DNA of 32,431 nt. Origin: an uncultured Candidatus Melainabacteria bacterium. GTDB lineage: Bacteria > Cyanobacteriota > Vampirovibrionia > Gastranaerophilales > Gastranaerophilaceae. The position numbers and the translations under genes were made by a program. The stretch covers positions 1-32,431 of the forward strand of contig CAMDYM010000013.1 of assembly GCA_945910425.1 (NCBI GenBank), written 5' to 3'. The notes below the pieces were generated by a model that saw nothing but the letters and a program-made list of their open reading frames with translations, had not been told where the DNA came from and did no database searches. Position 1 is the stretch's first letter. The number at the start of each line of letters is the position of its first letter. Positions 6,520 through 15,232 of the stretch are shown piece by piece.

Positions 6520-8253
6520 TTAGTGCTGTTTGTAAACCTTTTTAGAATTACTTTCAATATATGGAGTATCTATTTCAAATACGTGGATTCTTCCCGGTCC
6601 AAGTTCAAGTGCGATTTCTCCTTTTGAAACCTGGAATTTACTTTCCTGTCCGTATGACGGTAAAAGATTTTTCAGTTCTTGATTTTCTTTCAGGGTCGGA
6701 ACATTAACTATCGCAGCAACAGGTCTATCTACGTTTTTATTTGCAAGAACAAGAAGAGTTTTTCCTTGTCTGTGGCGGGCAAACGAGATAATTTGGTCTT
6801 GTTTATCTTTTTTCTTATCAAGCATTATATATGAACCGCGTTTTAAAACATCAGCGTAATCATCTCTGAACTTTAACGCAGCAGTCATAAATTCACCGAT
6901 TTTAGGGTTATCTCCGCCCGGTTTTCTTGAAAGGTTGAATATATCCAATTTACCGGGGTGTGCTGTCATATAGTTAAAATCAGTATCTGATTTTTCAAGA
7001 TACTTTCCTCTGTAGCTGTAATCATACTTGTCCCCTGATTGGAATCCGTCAACAAAATACGGATTTAACATAGGCAATGTAACCTGCAAGCCTGTTGTCA
7101 AATTACAATAAGCTTCTCCACCGTGATACATCGGAGAAATATCATCGTGAGTTGCAAATGAACCGATTAAAGATTTACCTCTTTCAACTCTATATGATAA
7201 ATTAAGATTTTCTCTCACATAATCGTGTAAATCTTTTGCCGTAGTCCATTCATGGAAAATATGATACTGACCGTAATAAGCATCAAAGCCTGCACGAAGT
7301 GAATCTTCAGGTCTGTCATAAGGCATATTTGCCTGAGGAGAAGCATCTTCATAAGTATAAGACTCAGCAAGCCATGCAAACTCAGGATTACGTTTTCTTG
7401 AATACGGGATAATAATATCCCAGAACTCAACAGGTTTAGCTCTTGCAACATCGGCTCTTATACCATCAACTCCCGCATCTATCATCATATCAACAAATTT
7501 TCTGTGGTACTCTAAAAGTTCCGGGTTTAAAGTTCTTTTTCCTTCATCTTCCCAAGGTTGAAACATCCTGATATCTTCCCATCCTTGAGGAGTTTTAGCT
7601 AAACCGTAACGGTCTTTTGCCATTAATTCAGGCTTTGCCAAATATAAATCATACGACGCGCAGCTCGGCATATCAACCATAACCCTTATATCTCTGTCGT
7701 GGCACGCATCAACAAATGCTTTAAATTGTTCCTGAGGTGAGCGCGGATCTTTTTTATCTATTAATACAGGATCAAGTTCAAGCATATCTAACGGAGAATA
7801 AACTGAACCCGCCGTTCCCATTGCATTATTTTTTCCGGGAGGATTAATAGGCAGAACATGAAGGGTATTAAAACCTTGCGCCTTAACCTCATCAAGACGA
7901 TTTATAGCGTTTAAAAATGTTCCGTGCTGTTCATTTCCATCAATATATTCATTGTTGTTTGTATCTTTTGCATTAAATGTTCTTGGAACTATTGCCAAAA
8001 TCTTTGCGCTGTTTGTTAAAAATAAGGTTCTCAAATCATTTTTATAAGGCTTATGAACAACACTTGTAACCTCGGCAGGCTTTGATACAGCAGGAGCATT
8101 AATCTTAGCCATATTATCCAAATATTGAGTAAGCAGATTTGAACTATTATGAGCTTGAGGATTTACTTGTACTTGCACATCCTGTTTTTTAGGAGCAAGC
8201 GGCTGATAAACACTTACGGCTTTAGTTATTAAATTTGTAGAAACATTCATCAT
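6520..8253 (-). CDS. GH13-family alpha-glucan enzyme
   Basis: A 577-residue alpha-amylase-superfamily protein, probably acting on alpha-1,4-glucans. After about 75 low-complexity residues rich in Gln, Asn and Pro comes the (beta/alpha)8 barrel. The catalytic set is intact: nucleophile Asp268 in GIRAD, acid Glu297 in FAWLAES, and Asp370 in FATHD. Conserved region I is unusual: VDMPSCASYD has no Asn-His where DVVxNH is expected. Residues 97-108 (DTNNNEYIDGNE) fit a calcium-binding EF-hand loop. A beta-rich C-terminal domain ends in GRIHVFEID. No signal peptide is seen, so it is probably cytoplasmic. GGAGG lies nine bases before the ATG, inside the end of the preceding gene, so the two are probably cotranscribed. 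The exact reaction is not determined. Confidence 0.85.
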   Translation of the reverse strand: MMNVSTNLITKAVSVYQPLAPKKQDVQVQVNPQAHNSSNLLTQYLDNMAKINAPAVSKPAEVTSVVHKPYKNDLRTLFLTNSAKILAIVPRTFNAKDTNNNEYIDGNEQHGTFLNAINRLDEVKAQGFNTLHVLPINPPGKNNAMGTAGSVYSPLDMLELDPVLIDKKDPRSPQEQFKAFVDACHDRDIRVMVDMPSCASYDLYLAKPELMAKDRYGLAKTPQGWEDIRMFQPWEDEGKRTLNPELLEYHRKFVDMMIDAGVDGIRADVARAKPVEFWDIIIPYSRKRNPEFAWLAESYTYEDASPQANMPYDRPEDSLRAGFDAYYGQYHIFHEWTTAKDLHDYVRENLNLSYRVERGKSLIGSFATHDDISPMYHGGEAYCNLTTGLQVTLPMLNPYFVDGFQSGDKYDYSYRGKYLEKSDTDFNYMTAHPGKLDIFNLSRKPGGDNPKIGEFMTAALKFRDDYADVLKRGSYIMLDKKKDKQDQIISFARHRQGKTLLVLANKNVDRPVAAIVNVPTLKENQELKNLLPSYGQESKFQVSKGEIALELGPGRIHVFEIDTPYIESNSKKVYKQH

Positions 8254-8254
8254 A

Positions 8255-10780
8255 CTATGCTTCCTCCTTAATCGGTTCAGGCTTTTTCATTCTACCCATA
8301 AAGAATTGAGATATTAAAGTTACCCCAATAACCGCAGCTCCGAGTTTTCCAAAAATAGAGAACCACTTACCGCTATTATACTTATTATTTGCCAGCTTAT
8401 ACATAAATTCGTTTGTAGCAGCACCAAGCCTGTTAAATCTTTCACTGGATGTTGCTTTATGTTCAATACCATCTACCAACACTTGAGGGAATGCAAAACT
8501 ACGTTCTCCGCCGAGTTTTTGAAGTGAATCTACTCTATAAGCCTGAAAATCACTAAAGAATACCGAACTTTTAATTCTTTCTGCAATATCAGGATGTACA
8601 TCACCAAACATTAATTTCATGGCATCACTGAAATAATTACTGTCATTTGGCATTGATACACGTTCATGAGCAGGTATTTTACCGTAATAATCATACTGAA
8701 CTTTTCCGTTAACGACTTTTATATCGCCTCTATCAGATAAATCAGGAGTTAAATTACGTCGTTGGTATAATTTTACCGCAAAATCAGCCGTATGACCTTC
8801 CATAAGAACAGATTTCACAAGTTCAACCATTTCTTCTTTCACTTCTCTAGGTCTTAAGTGACCGATAACACCATTAATAGCTTTATCGTGAGCTATTTTA
8901 TAATATGTGTTAATAATTTGCAGCAAGCGGTAGAAGGAACTTCTTACACCCGTAATTCTTTCATTCATAAACGAATGATATAAACCCTTTATACCCGTAT
9001 TACCTTTATCTCCAAACCCCAGAAGAGAATCGACTGTTCCGTCTAAACCTAACTTCCGCAACTCATCTGCTGCTGCTTTAAATGAAGAATCTACCAAATC
9101 ATGATAAGAATGAGAGTCTTTTTCTAACGGTGAGGTTTTTGAATAAACAACAGATAAAAGTTTTTCCATTTTTGTAACAAGCTCAGCGCATGCATTTTTA
9201 TCTGCTACAATATCTTCAATTTTTGCTCTTAATACATCACCTGCAACTTTGCTATCAAGTCTTGCTTTTGCAACCTCTTCAGGTGAAAGTTTAAGAGCTT
9301 TAATAAATTCATCAGCAGTCTGATTCCAAATATCTGCTAAAATAGTTTCCTGATCTTGCGCAACTTTTATATGTGAATATCTGTCTAATACTGAAGTTTT
9401 TGCTCTAAGAGTATCAAATATTGAACCAATACTTCTTAACTGATTTGCAATATCCTCTGTTAAAACTCTTGATTTTTGCGTTTTGAATGCTTGTTCCAAA
9501 GGTGAATCTTCACCCTTTTGTCCCTGATGAATAAGAGAATCTAAGAAGAAATTCAAACGTCTTGCCTGAATAGACTTAGGGTCTTGAGCTACAAACTCAT
9601 TAATCCTGTTTGTTAACAATTCCTGCATTGCAACAGAATGAGAAGAAAATTCTTTATATTCACCACCCACTAAACCTTTATCACTTAAGAAATTAAGCAT
9701 CGTACTGTTATCAGGAATCAGTTTTGCCAAGTCTTCTTCTGATAATCCCGCAGGCTGCAAGATATTTTTAAAGGCTTCCCGAACATTATCCAACGTTGCT
9801 GTTGTAACACTAAAATGCTCCCCAACAGGCATGATTGAACGTAAATCTTCTGATACAGATTTCACAACAGCAGGATCTTGACCTTGTGTAATATTTGCTA
9901 CAACCTGATTAAACAAATCCTGAGTTAACGGTTTTTGCAGATTTTCTTCAATCAAACCTTCTAAAGCGCGTTGTCTTGGTTTAAAATCGTATTTACTGAT
10001 TTCTTCTCCAAAATGCGTTAATAACTCTTCACTTTGCTTATCTTTTCTATCATGAAGAAACTTAGAAACAGGACCTTCTAATCTGTTACAAATTAAAGCA
10101 CTCAAAAGCGGGGTTGCAAAACCTGATGTCAACATCCACATTGTATTATTCTGCAACGCAATTTTACGCATTTTTTCCTGAATATAATCTCTTCTGTTCG
10201 GAATATCCTTTGGAACATGTAATCTGTCGCCAATTTTATTGATTTCTTTATCTGAATATAAATCCCAAGGAATAAATTGATGATCGGAGAAGACCATTTT
10301 CTTTCTTCCGTAATTATCTTCATATTTTTGTCTTATATCAAATCCGTGAACAAGTCTTGCAGGAAGTTGCAAGAAAAGTTTAGGCCAAATATTCATTGCT
10401 CCGAAAAACGCTGTTAAACCTATAAACTCAAACCATTTTGTCATCGGAGTAGCTTTTCTGGTAAACAAGTATGAAGCTATAGCAAGCCCGCCAAGCTTCA
10501 TTCCGACATCATTAAGTTTACCCAATTCATGGTCGTTAGCTTTTCCGCTTATTGCATGCCTGAAAGCATTCCAGTCATATTTTAAACCTTTTGAAATTTC
10601 TGACGGCATATCAAATAAACTCGGACGAACCAGTTTGCCGTTACTTGGCAGCGGTTTAATAAATGTACGATTTGCCAATTCTTTATTTACATCAAAATTT
10701 TTAACCGCTTTATCTGCGTTATACTGTCTTGTCGCAGGATGTGAATTTATATATGCCTGAATTAAATTATCTGTTCTCAT
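8255..10780 (-). CDS. Large uncharacterised membrane protein, paralogue of the next gene
   Basis: I do not recognise a named family for this 841-residue protein. Hydrophobic segments lie near residues 92-140, at 212-232 (MWMLTSGFATPLLSALIC) and at the C-terminus (GKLGAAVIGVTLISQFFMG). Between them is a long, mostly helical, soluble region of several hundred residues. The ends resemble the 348-residue protein encoded just upstream. LPARLVHGFDIRQKY matches its YPIKLATGIDTELPY, WDLYSDKE matches WDMLYGDPKK, and the last helix and KKP tail are alike. The ATG follows the upstream gene's stop directly, and the GH13 gene starts two bases after its end, so the three form one operon. Role unknown; a large cell-envelope scaffold is one possibility. 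Confidence 0.75.
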   Translation of the reverse strand: MRTDNLIQAYINSHPATRQYNADKAVKNFDVNKELANRTFIKPLPSNGKLVRPSLFDMPSEISKGLKYDWNAFRHAISGKANDHELGKLNDVGMKLGGLAIASYLFTRKATPMTKWFEFIGLTAFFGAMNIWPKLFLQLPARLVHGFDIRQKYEDNYGRKKMVFSDHQFIPWDLYSDKEINKIGDRLHVPKDIPNRRDYIQEKMRKIALQNNTMWMLTSGFATPLLSALICNRLEGPVSKFLHDRKDKQSEELLTHFGEEISKYDFKPRQRALEGLIEENLQKPLTQDLFNQVVANITQGQDPAVVKSVSEDLRSIMPVGEHFSVTTATLDNVREAFKNILQPAGLSEEDLAKLIPDNSTMLNFLSDKGLVGGEYKEFSSHSVAMQELLTNRINEFVAQDPKSIQARRLNFFLDSLIHQGQKGEDSPLEQAFKTQKSRVLTEDIANQLRSIGSIFDTLRAKTSVLDRYSHIKVAQDQETILADIWNQTADEFIKALKLSPEEVAKARLDSKVAGDVLRAKIEDIVADKNACAELVTKMEKLLSVVYSKTSPLEKDSHSYHDLVDSSFKAAADELRKLGLDGTVDSLLGFGDKGNTGIKGLYHSFMNERITGVRSSFYRLLQIINTYYKIAHDKAINGVIGHLRPREVKEEMVELVKSVLMEGHTADFAVKLYQRRNLTPDLSDRGDIKVVNGKVQYDYYGKIPAHERVSMPNDSNYFSDAMKLMFGDVHPDIAERIKSSVFFSDFQAYRVDSLQKLGGERSFAFPQVLVDGIEHKATSSERFNRLGAATNEFMYKLANNKYNSGKWFSIFGKLGAAVIGVTLISQFFMGRMKKPEPIKEEA

Positions 10781-11827
10781 CTAACCCACCACACATTCTT
10801 TCTTTTTATCCATCACATCTTCTGCCGTAAGTTTTGACGGTTTCTTAGTTATATGAAGGGTATTTAAAACTCCGCCAACCGTTGATAAAACCGCTAACCC
10901 GATTACGGCTTTACCGGCATGTTTATCAACCATTTTTACTGCATTTTCCTTACCGTGGTATAACTCTTTTACAGCTTCTTTAAAACTTCTGCCAAAAATT
11001 TTCAAAGAATGCCCGAACTCTTTACCCTTCCAGAATTTCATAGTTGCACAGTTAAAATACTCAAGCCATGCATCCTGAAATGCCAAACAAACACCCGTTG
11101 CTGCCCACATAAAGGTTGAAATACTTTTTGCAACTTTTGATTTTACCAAAACTTCTTTATAAATAGGTTTTACTTCCTGATCGGAATCATTTAAATCTTT
11201 ACCCAAACCGACTTTTCTTGCAATTTTGTCAAATCGGAAGTTTCTTTTTTCTCCCTTTTTCGGGTCGCCATAGAGCATATCCCAGTATGTAAAATCAACA
11301 CTCTCCCCAACCTTATGGTACTCAATGGATTTCAAATCAAAATCATTCGGATGCTCCTGCAAACGATTATTAACTTTTGCATAAGGAAGTTCGGTATCAA
11401 TACCTGTTGCAAGTTTTATCGGATAATTAACCAATGTTTTTGAAAATCTTTTAAATAAACCGTAAAACAACACACCTAACGCCATTTTATTTCCAAGGTG
11501 CGAAGCCTCTTTTGCACCAAAATGAGAAAAGAACGGATTTGCAGAATTAAATATCGCCATAAGGGTTAAACTACCCATAACATTTGGGAAATTACCCATT
11601 GTTAAAAATTCGTAGAAGTTAGAGTTTTTACTGCCCTTAATCCCTCTTGCCGGATATTGAGTAAAAGCTTTTGTAAATTTTTCCAAACCAATTCGGGTAC
11701 GAGTCGATAAATTATTTTGCAACAAAGTATCATGCTCATAAGGTAATTCAGGCGCCTTACCTGCCTCTTCTTTTCGAGCCTGAAATGTATGATTCCCGTT
11801 TATACCCTTGCCTATAGCTGATATCAT
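10781..11827 (-). CDS. Uncharacterised membrane protein, short paralogue
   Basis: A 348-residue protein with no family I can name. The N-terminus (MISAIGKGINGNHTFQARKE) is short and polar. Hydrophobic stretches lie near residues 75-135, 232-255 and 303-325. It shares its layout with the 841-residue protein downstream: a PxKLxxGIDxxxxY motif, then WDMLYGDPKK, and a C-terminal AVIGLAVLSTVGGV helix followed by KKPS. The long middle domain of the larger protein is missing. GGAG lies six bases before the ATG. It is the first gene of a three-gene operon ending in a GH13 enzyme. Confidence 0.75.
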   Translation of the reverse strand: MISAIGKGINGNHTFQARKEEAGKAPELPYEHDTLLQNNLSTRTRIGLEKFTKAFTQYPARGIKGSKNSNFYEFLTMGNFPNVMGSLTLMAIFNSANPFFSHFGAKEASHLGNKMALGVLFYGLFKRFSKTLVNYPIKLATGIDTELPYAKVNNRLQEHPNDFDLKSIEYHKVGESVDFTYWDMLYGDPKKGEKRNFRFDKIARKVGLGKDLNDSDQEVKPIYKEVLVKSKVAKSISTFMWAATGVCLAFQDAWLEYFNCATMKFWKGKEFGHSLKIFGRSFKEAVKELYHGKENAVKMVDKHAGKAVIGLAVLSTVGGVLNTLHITKKPSKLTAEDVMDKKKECVVG

Positions 11828-11838
11828 AATAACTCCAC

Positions 11839-11865
11839 AATCTACATCATTAGAATACTTGTCAA
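11839..11865 (-). promoter_or_regulatory. Possible promoter of the membrane protein/GH13 operon
   Basis: A perfect TTGACA (11860-11865, minus strand) is followed after 15 bases by TAGATT (11839-11844). The spacing is short of the ideal 17, so the call is tentative. It lies between uppP and the first gene of the operon. Confidence 0.35.
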
Positions 11866-11918
11866 TATAAAATTTTGTTACTTTAGTTTAATTATATTTA
11901 CAAATTTTAACAAAAATT

Positions 11919-12764
11919 TTACTTAAAAACACTGAAAAATATAAGGGTGAAAATTCCCATTATCACACAATAATACCCAAAGAAATTAAGTGAAAATTTT
12001 GATATAAATTTCATAAAATATTTTATACAAAGATACCCCGTAATACCTGAAACTACTGTCCCGACAGATATAGCAATCCAGTTATATGTAAGGGCCTCTG
12101 CAACATCGATTTTTACAAGCGGATAAACCATCGACGCACCTAAAATAATCGGAATACTTAACAAAAACGAATACCTTGCCGAAGTTTGTCTGTCTAAACC
12201 TGAAAACAGCCCCGTTGCAATTGTCCACCCGGAACGGGAAAATCCCGGAAGAACAGCCAGCCCTTGAGCAAGTCCGATTAAAACAGCCTGTTTCAAGTTA
12301 AGCTCATTACTGTTATGTTCGCTTTTAGCTGAAAGGTATTCACTAAAAAATAATACCCCGCCTGTGATAATTAGCAATCCCCCGACAAGCGCAGGATGAT
12401 ATACCAAATGGTTAGCTGCTCCGTTAATAGGCAATGCTAATAATATCGTAACAACTGTTCCTAGGATTATATATAACCCTAATTTAGCATCATAAGCCGA
12501 AAAATCGCGTTTTTTTATCCCCGTCCACAAAGCTTTGCAAATATCTGCCACATCTTTTCTGAAAAATATCAACACGGCAATCAAAGTTCCTAAATGAAGC
12601 ATTATATCAAAAAACACTTCTTCACTTGATTGCTCGACAATCGGCAAGTTTTGAAAAACTTTATAAAAATTTGAAGTAAATACAAGGTGCGCAGAACTTG
12701 AAACAGGCAAAAATTCACTCAAACCCTGAACTATCCCCATTAAAACAGATTGTATTAAATTCAC
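11919..12764 (-). CDS. uppP: Undecaprenyl-diphosphatase (BacA/UppP type)
   Basis: UppP dephosphorylates undecaprenyl diphosphate to recycle the lipid carrier for peptidoglycan and other envelope polymers; it also gives bacitracin resistance. The 281 residues and about eight membrane segments fit the family. Both signature motifs are present: QGLSEFLPVSSSAHLV near residue 14 and LPGFSRSGWTIATGL near 170. The start is GTG; AGAGG, within the end of queD, lies nine bases upstream. It is the last gene of the kdsD-kdsC-queD-uppP run, with four bases between queD and its start. Confidence 0.95.
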   Translation of the reverse strand: MNLIQSVLMGIVQGLSEFLPVSSSAHLVFTSNFYKVFQNLPIVEQSSEEVFFDIMLHLGTLIAVLIFFRKDVADICKALWTGIKKRDFSAYDAKLGLYIILGTVVTILLALPINGAANHLVYHPALVGGLLIITGGVLFFSEYLSAKSEHNSNELNLKQAVLIGLAQGLAVLPGFSRSGWTIATGLFSGLDRQTSARYSFLLSIPIILGASMVYPLVKIDVAEALTYNWIAISVGTVVSGITGYLCIKYFMKFISKFSLNFFGYYCVIMGIFTLIFFSVFK

Positions 12765-12768
12765 TTAT

Positions 12769-13131
12769 CTAAACCTCTTCAAAATATGAACAGCAGGAAG
12801 TCTGAGTTTCCCAAACAGTAATTTTACTCAATTGAACGATTCTTTCTTTCAACTTTGTATAAATATAAGCAGAAATCATTTCACTTGAAGGACTTTCACC
12901 TTTAAAATCCGGTAATTCATTCAAATCCTTATGGTCAAGAGTTTCCAATACAGCATTTAATTCTCTTTTTAGTACTTTATAATCGATTAAGATATTACTT
13001 TTATTTAAGCTTTCTCCCTGAACAAAAGCTTCTACCATCCAATTATGTCCATGCTGATTTTCGCACTCACCGTCATAATTTAAAAGATGATGCGCTGCTG
13101 AAAAAAATGCTTGTGTTTTAATTTCGTACAT
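12769..13131 (-). CDS. queD: 6-Carboxytetrahydropterin synthase-like protein (QueD/PTPS family)
   Basis: QueD converts dihydroneopterin triphosphate to 6-carboxytetrahydropterin, the first committed step to queuosine-type 7-deazaguanines. At 120 residues it has E. coli length. Zinc ligands are His14 (FSAAH) and His27/His29 (HGH). Cys23 in CENQHGH is the catalytic cysteine, and LDHKDLNE, PSSE and the final WET complete the family pattern. GGAG precedes the ATG. queC and queE are not in the window, so a related pterin activity is possible. It sits between kdsC and uppP, apparently only for cotranscription. Confidence 0.88.
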   Translation of the reverse strand: MYEIKTQAFFSAAHHLLNYDGECENQHGHNWMVEAFVQGESLNKSNILIDYKVLKRELNAVLETLDHKDLNELPDFKGESPSSEMISAYIYTKLKERIVQLSKITVWETQTSCCSYFEEV

Positions 13132-13150
13132 CCCTTATCTCCTCATTTAA

Positions 13151-13636
13151 TTATTTATTATCAAAAATAAAATCGCACAACTCGCGAACGGCTCCTCTTC
13201 CTCCGCCGTTACCCGCTATAAAATTACATACCGCCTTAACTTTTGGCACAGCGTCAGCAGGACATGCTGCAATTCCTACGTTTTCCAAGATACAAATATC
13301 AGGTTCATCATCTCCCATATATGCAACCTCATCAAATTCAAACCCGTATTTTTGCATAATACCTTCTAAAATAGGAAGCTTGTTTCTGACGCCCTGAAAA
13401 ACTTCGGTTACACATAAGTCTGCTGCACGGCAATCTACGGTTCCGTTTTTTCTGCCTGTAATTATTGCTGTGACAAAACCATTCTTTGCCATTTTTGCTA
13501 ACCCATGACCGTCTTTAGCGTTAAAAGTTTTATATTCAACCCCGTTTTCATCATAAGTTATACTGCCGTCTGTCATTACTCCGTCAACATCAAAAGCCAA
13601 TAATTTAATCTTTTTTGCTTTTTCGTTTAATGTCAT
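13151..13636 (-). CDS. kdsC: 3-Deoxy-D-manno-octulosonate 8-phosphate phosphatase
   Basis: KdsC removes phosphate from Kdo 8-phosphate in the synthesis of Kdo, the inner-core sugar of lipopolysaccharide. The 161 residues form a cap-less HAD phosphatase. Motif I is FDVDGVMTDG (nucleophile Asp and acid Asp), motif II ITGRK, and motif IV GDDEPD. The C-terminal GGGRGAVRE stretch is typical of KdsC. Its ATG overlaps the kdsD stop as TAATG, and the two enzymes act in the same pathway. Confidence 0.95.
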   Translation of the reverse strand: MTLNEKAKKIKLLAFDVDGVMTDGSITYDENGVEYKTFNAKDGHGLAKMAKNGFVTAIITGRKNGTVDCRAADLCVTEVFQGVRNKLPILEGIMQKYGFEFDEVAYMGDDEPDICILENVGIAACPADAVPKVKAVCNFIAGNGGGRGAVRELCDFIFDNK

Positions 13637-14616
13637 TACGCAACACCTGCTCTTAATAAATCATGAACATGAATTACTCCGACAGGAATATTATCAGCAT
13701 CAACAACAGCTAACGCTGTAATTGAATATTTTTCCATCAAGTTAAGCGCTGAAGCGGCATAAGCATCTGAGGTTATTCTTTTTGGGTTGACTGTCATAAC
13801 ATCTTTTACTGACAAGTCTGATGAATCTTTGTGTTTAATAATAGTTCTTCTGATATCACCGTCTGTTAAAACCCCGCTTAATCTGCCCTGAGCATCTACA
13901 ATCATTGCCATACCTAATTTATACTCTGAAATTGTATTGATAGCAGAAGTAAAAGTTTCGCAGTCAGGGACAATCGGCATTCTGTCACCGGTAATCATCA
14001 AATCGCCAACTTTATACGTTAAGCCTTTACCAAGCTTTCCTGACGGGTGAAACATTAAGAAATCTTCTTTTGTAAATCCTTTTTTCTCCATTAAACAAAC
14101 AGCCAAGGTGTCACCCATAGCTAAAGTGGCAGTAGTACTTGCCGTTGGAGCTTTACCCAAAGGACAAGCTTCGCGTTCTACAGAAATATCAAGAACGACT
14201 TCACTTGTTTTAGCCAAGGTTGAATTCATATTACCTGTCATTCCAATCATAGGACAACCAAAACGTTTAATAAGTGGTAATAAGTTCATTAATTCTTGAG
14301 TTTCGCCACTGTTTGAAATGGCAATAATAACATCATCTCTTGTTATTACCCCTGAATCTCCGTGGGTGCTTTCAGCAGGATGCAAGAAGTATGCAGGAGT
14401 TCCTGTTGAAGACATTGTTGCCGCAATCTTTTTACCTATCAAGCCTGATTTACCCATCCCGGTTACAATTACACGGCCTTTGCAGTTGTATAATATATCA
14501 ATTGCTTTATCAAAAGCTTCTCCGATATTTGATTTTAAACGTAAAATTGAATTTGCTTCAATTTCTAAAACTTCTTTTGCCAGTTCGTTAATTCTGCTTA
14601 ATGTCATAGTTGTCAT
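13636..14616 (-). CDS. kdsD: Arabinose 5-phosphate isomerase
   Basis: KdsD converts ribulose 5-phosphate to arabinose 5-phosphate, the precursor of Kdo. An N-terminal SIS sugar-isomerase domain (GMGKSGLIGKKIAATMSSTG, HGDSGVITRDD, SNSGET) is followed by REACPLGKAPTASTTATLA, characteristic of the family. Two CBS domains follow from about residue 205. A GTG at 14628 would give four more residues, but it lies inside the ribosome binding site; the ATG at 14616, preceded by GAGGTGG, is preferred. It is the first gene of the kdsD-kdsC-queD-uppP run and supplies envelope synthesis. Confidence 0.95.
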   Translation of the reverse strand: MTTMTLSRINELAKEVLEIEANSILRLKSNIGEAFDKAIDILYNCKGRVIVTGMGKSGLIGKKIAATMSSTGTPAYFLHPAESTHGDSGVITRDDVIIAISNSGETQELMNLLPLIKRFGCPMIGMTGNMNSTLAKTSEVVLDISVEREACPLGKAPTASTTATLAMGDTLAVCLMEKKGFTKEDFLMFHPSGKLGKGLTYKVGDLMITGDRMPIVPDCETFTSAINTISEYKLGMAMIVDAQGRLSGVLTDGDIRRTIIKHKDSSDLSVKDVMTVNPKRITSDAYAASALNLMEKYSITALAVVDADNIPVGVIHVHDLLRAGVA

Positions 14617-14643
14617 ATCCCACCTCACTTAACTCATGACAAA

Positions 14644-14671
14644 ATTATACAACAAATATCAATCTTTTGAA
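14644..14671 (-). promoter_or_regulatory. Promoter of the kdsD-kdsC-queD-uppP operon
   Basis: On the minus strand a perfect TATAAT (14644-14649) has TTCAAA (14666-14671) 16 bases upstream. It lies about 30 bases before the kdsD ATG. Confidence 0.6.
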
Positions 14672-14697
14672 CTATCTTTACAAAAATTTTATTATTT

Positions 14698-15117
14698 TTA
14701 CCGTTTAACAAATTTTGTCAACATTTCTATAGAACGACAAACAGCTCTTGTTAAATCATCTTCATGCTCAGATGTTGTGTTAACCAGTTTTAGCCCTCTG
14801 CCATCTGCAATGAAAACCTGTTTAGGTTCAGAATATTCAAAAGTGTCTTGTGTAGAAGATATTAATGAAACACCGCCCTTTTTAGTTTTATTATTTCTGA
14901 CAATAACCGCCAAATCATCATCTGAAGATTTTTCTAAAACAGAAACTAAATCAGGAGCCTTGTCAAGCATACTTGAAGCTTTTGCAATACTTACATTAAC
15001 CCCGTTTTCCTTAACATAAGGAACAAATAATCCCTCAACTTTGGAAAGTCGGGACAGTGCTTTATTCACAGCGGTATTACTATAATCTTGTATAATTCTG
15101 ACAGGTACGACTTTCAT
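14698..15117 (-). CDS. Uncharacterised 139-residue protein
   Basis: I do not recognise a family. The protein is soluble, with alternating helix and strand by eye and no membrane segment or Cys-rich motif. An upstream ATG at 15129 would add four residues, but the AAGGAA just before it leaves no spacer. The ATG at 15117, with GGAG six bases upstream, is better. The N-terminus MKVVPV resembles MKVAPV of the protein at 17161-17748. A TATAAT lies at 15144-15149 on this strand. It is followed by the kdsD promoter region. Confidence 0.7.
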   Translation of the reverse strand: MKVVPVRIIQDYSNTAVNKALSRLSKVEGLFVPYVKENGVNVSIAKASSMLDKAPDLVSVLEKSSDDDLAVIVRNNKTKKGGVSLISSTQDTFEYSEPKQVFIADGRGLKLVNTTSEHEDDLTRAVCRSIEMLTKFVKR

Positions 15118-15143
15118 ATAAAACTCCATTTCCTTGTTTTTAG

Positions 15144-15149
15144 ATTATA
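15144..15149 (-). promoter_or_regulatory. Possible -10 box of the 139-residue protein gene
   Basis: A perfect TATAAT on the minus strand lies about 27 bases before the ATG at 15117. The -35 position (TGGCAA at 17 bases) is a poor match. Confidence 0.4.
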
Positions 15150-15232
15150 CACTAATAATAATTAATTTGCCACCCCTCACGCATAATTCTGTCTACACAA
15201 TAATAACCCGTACATCTTGACTGAGAGTTATA

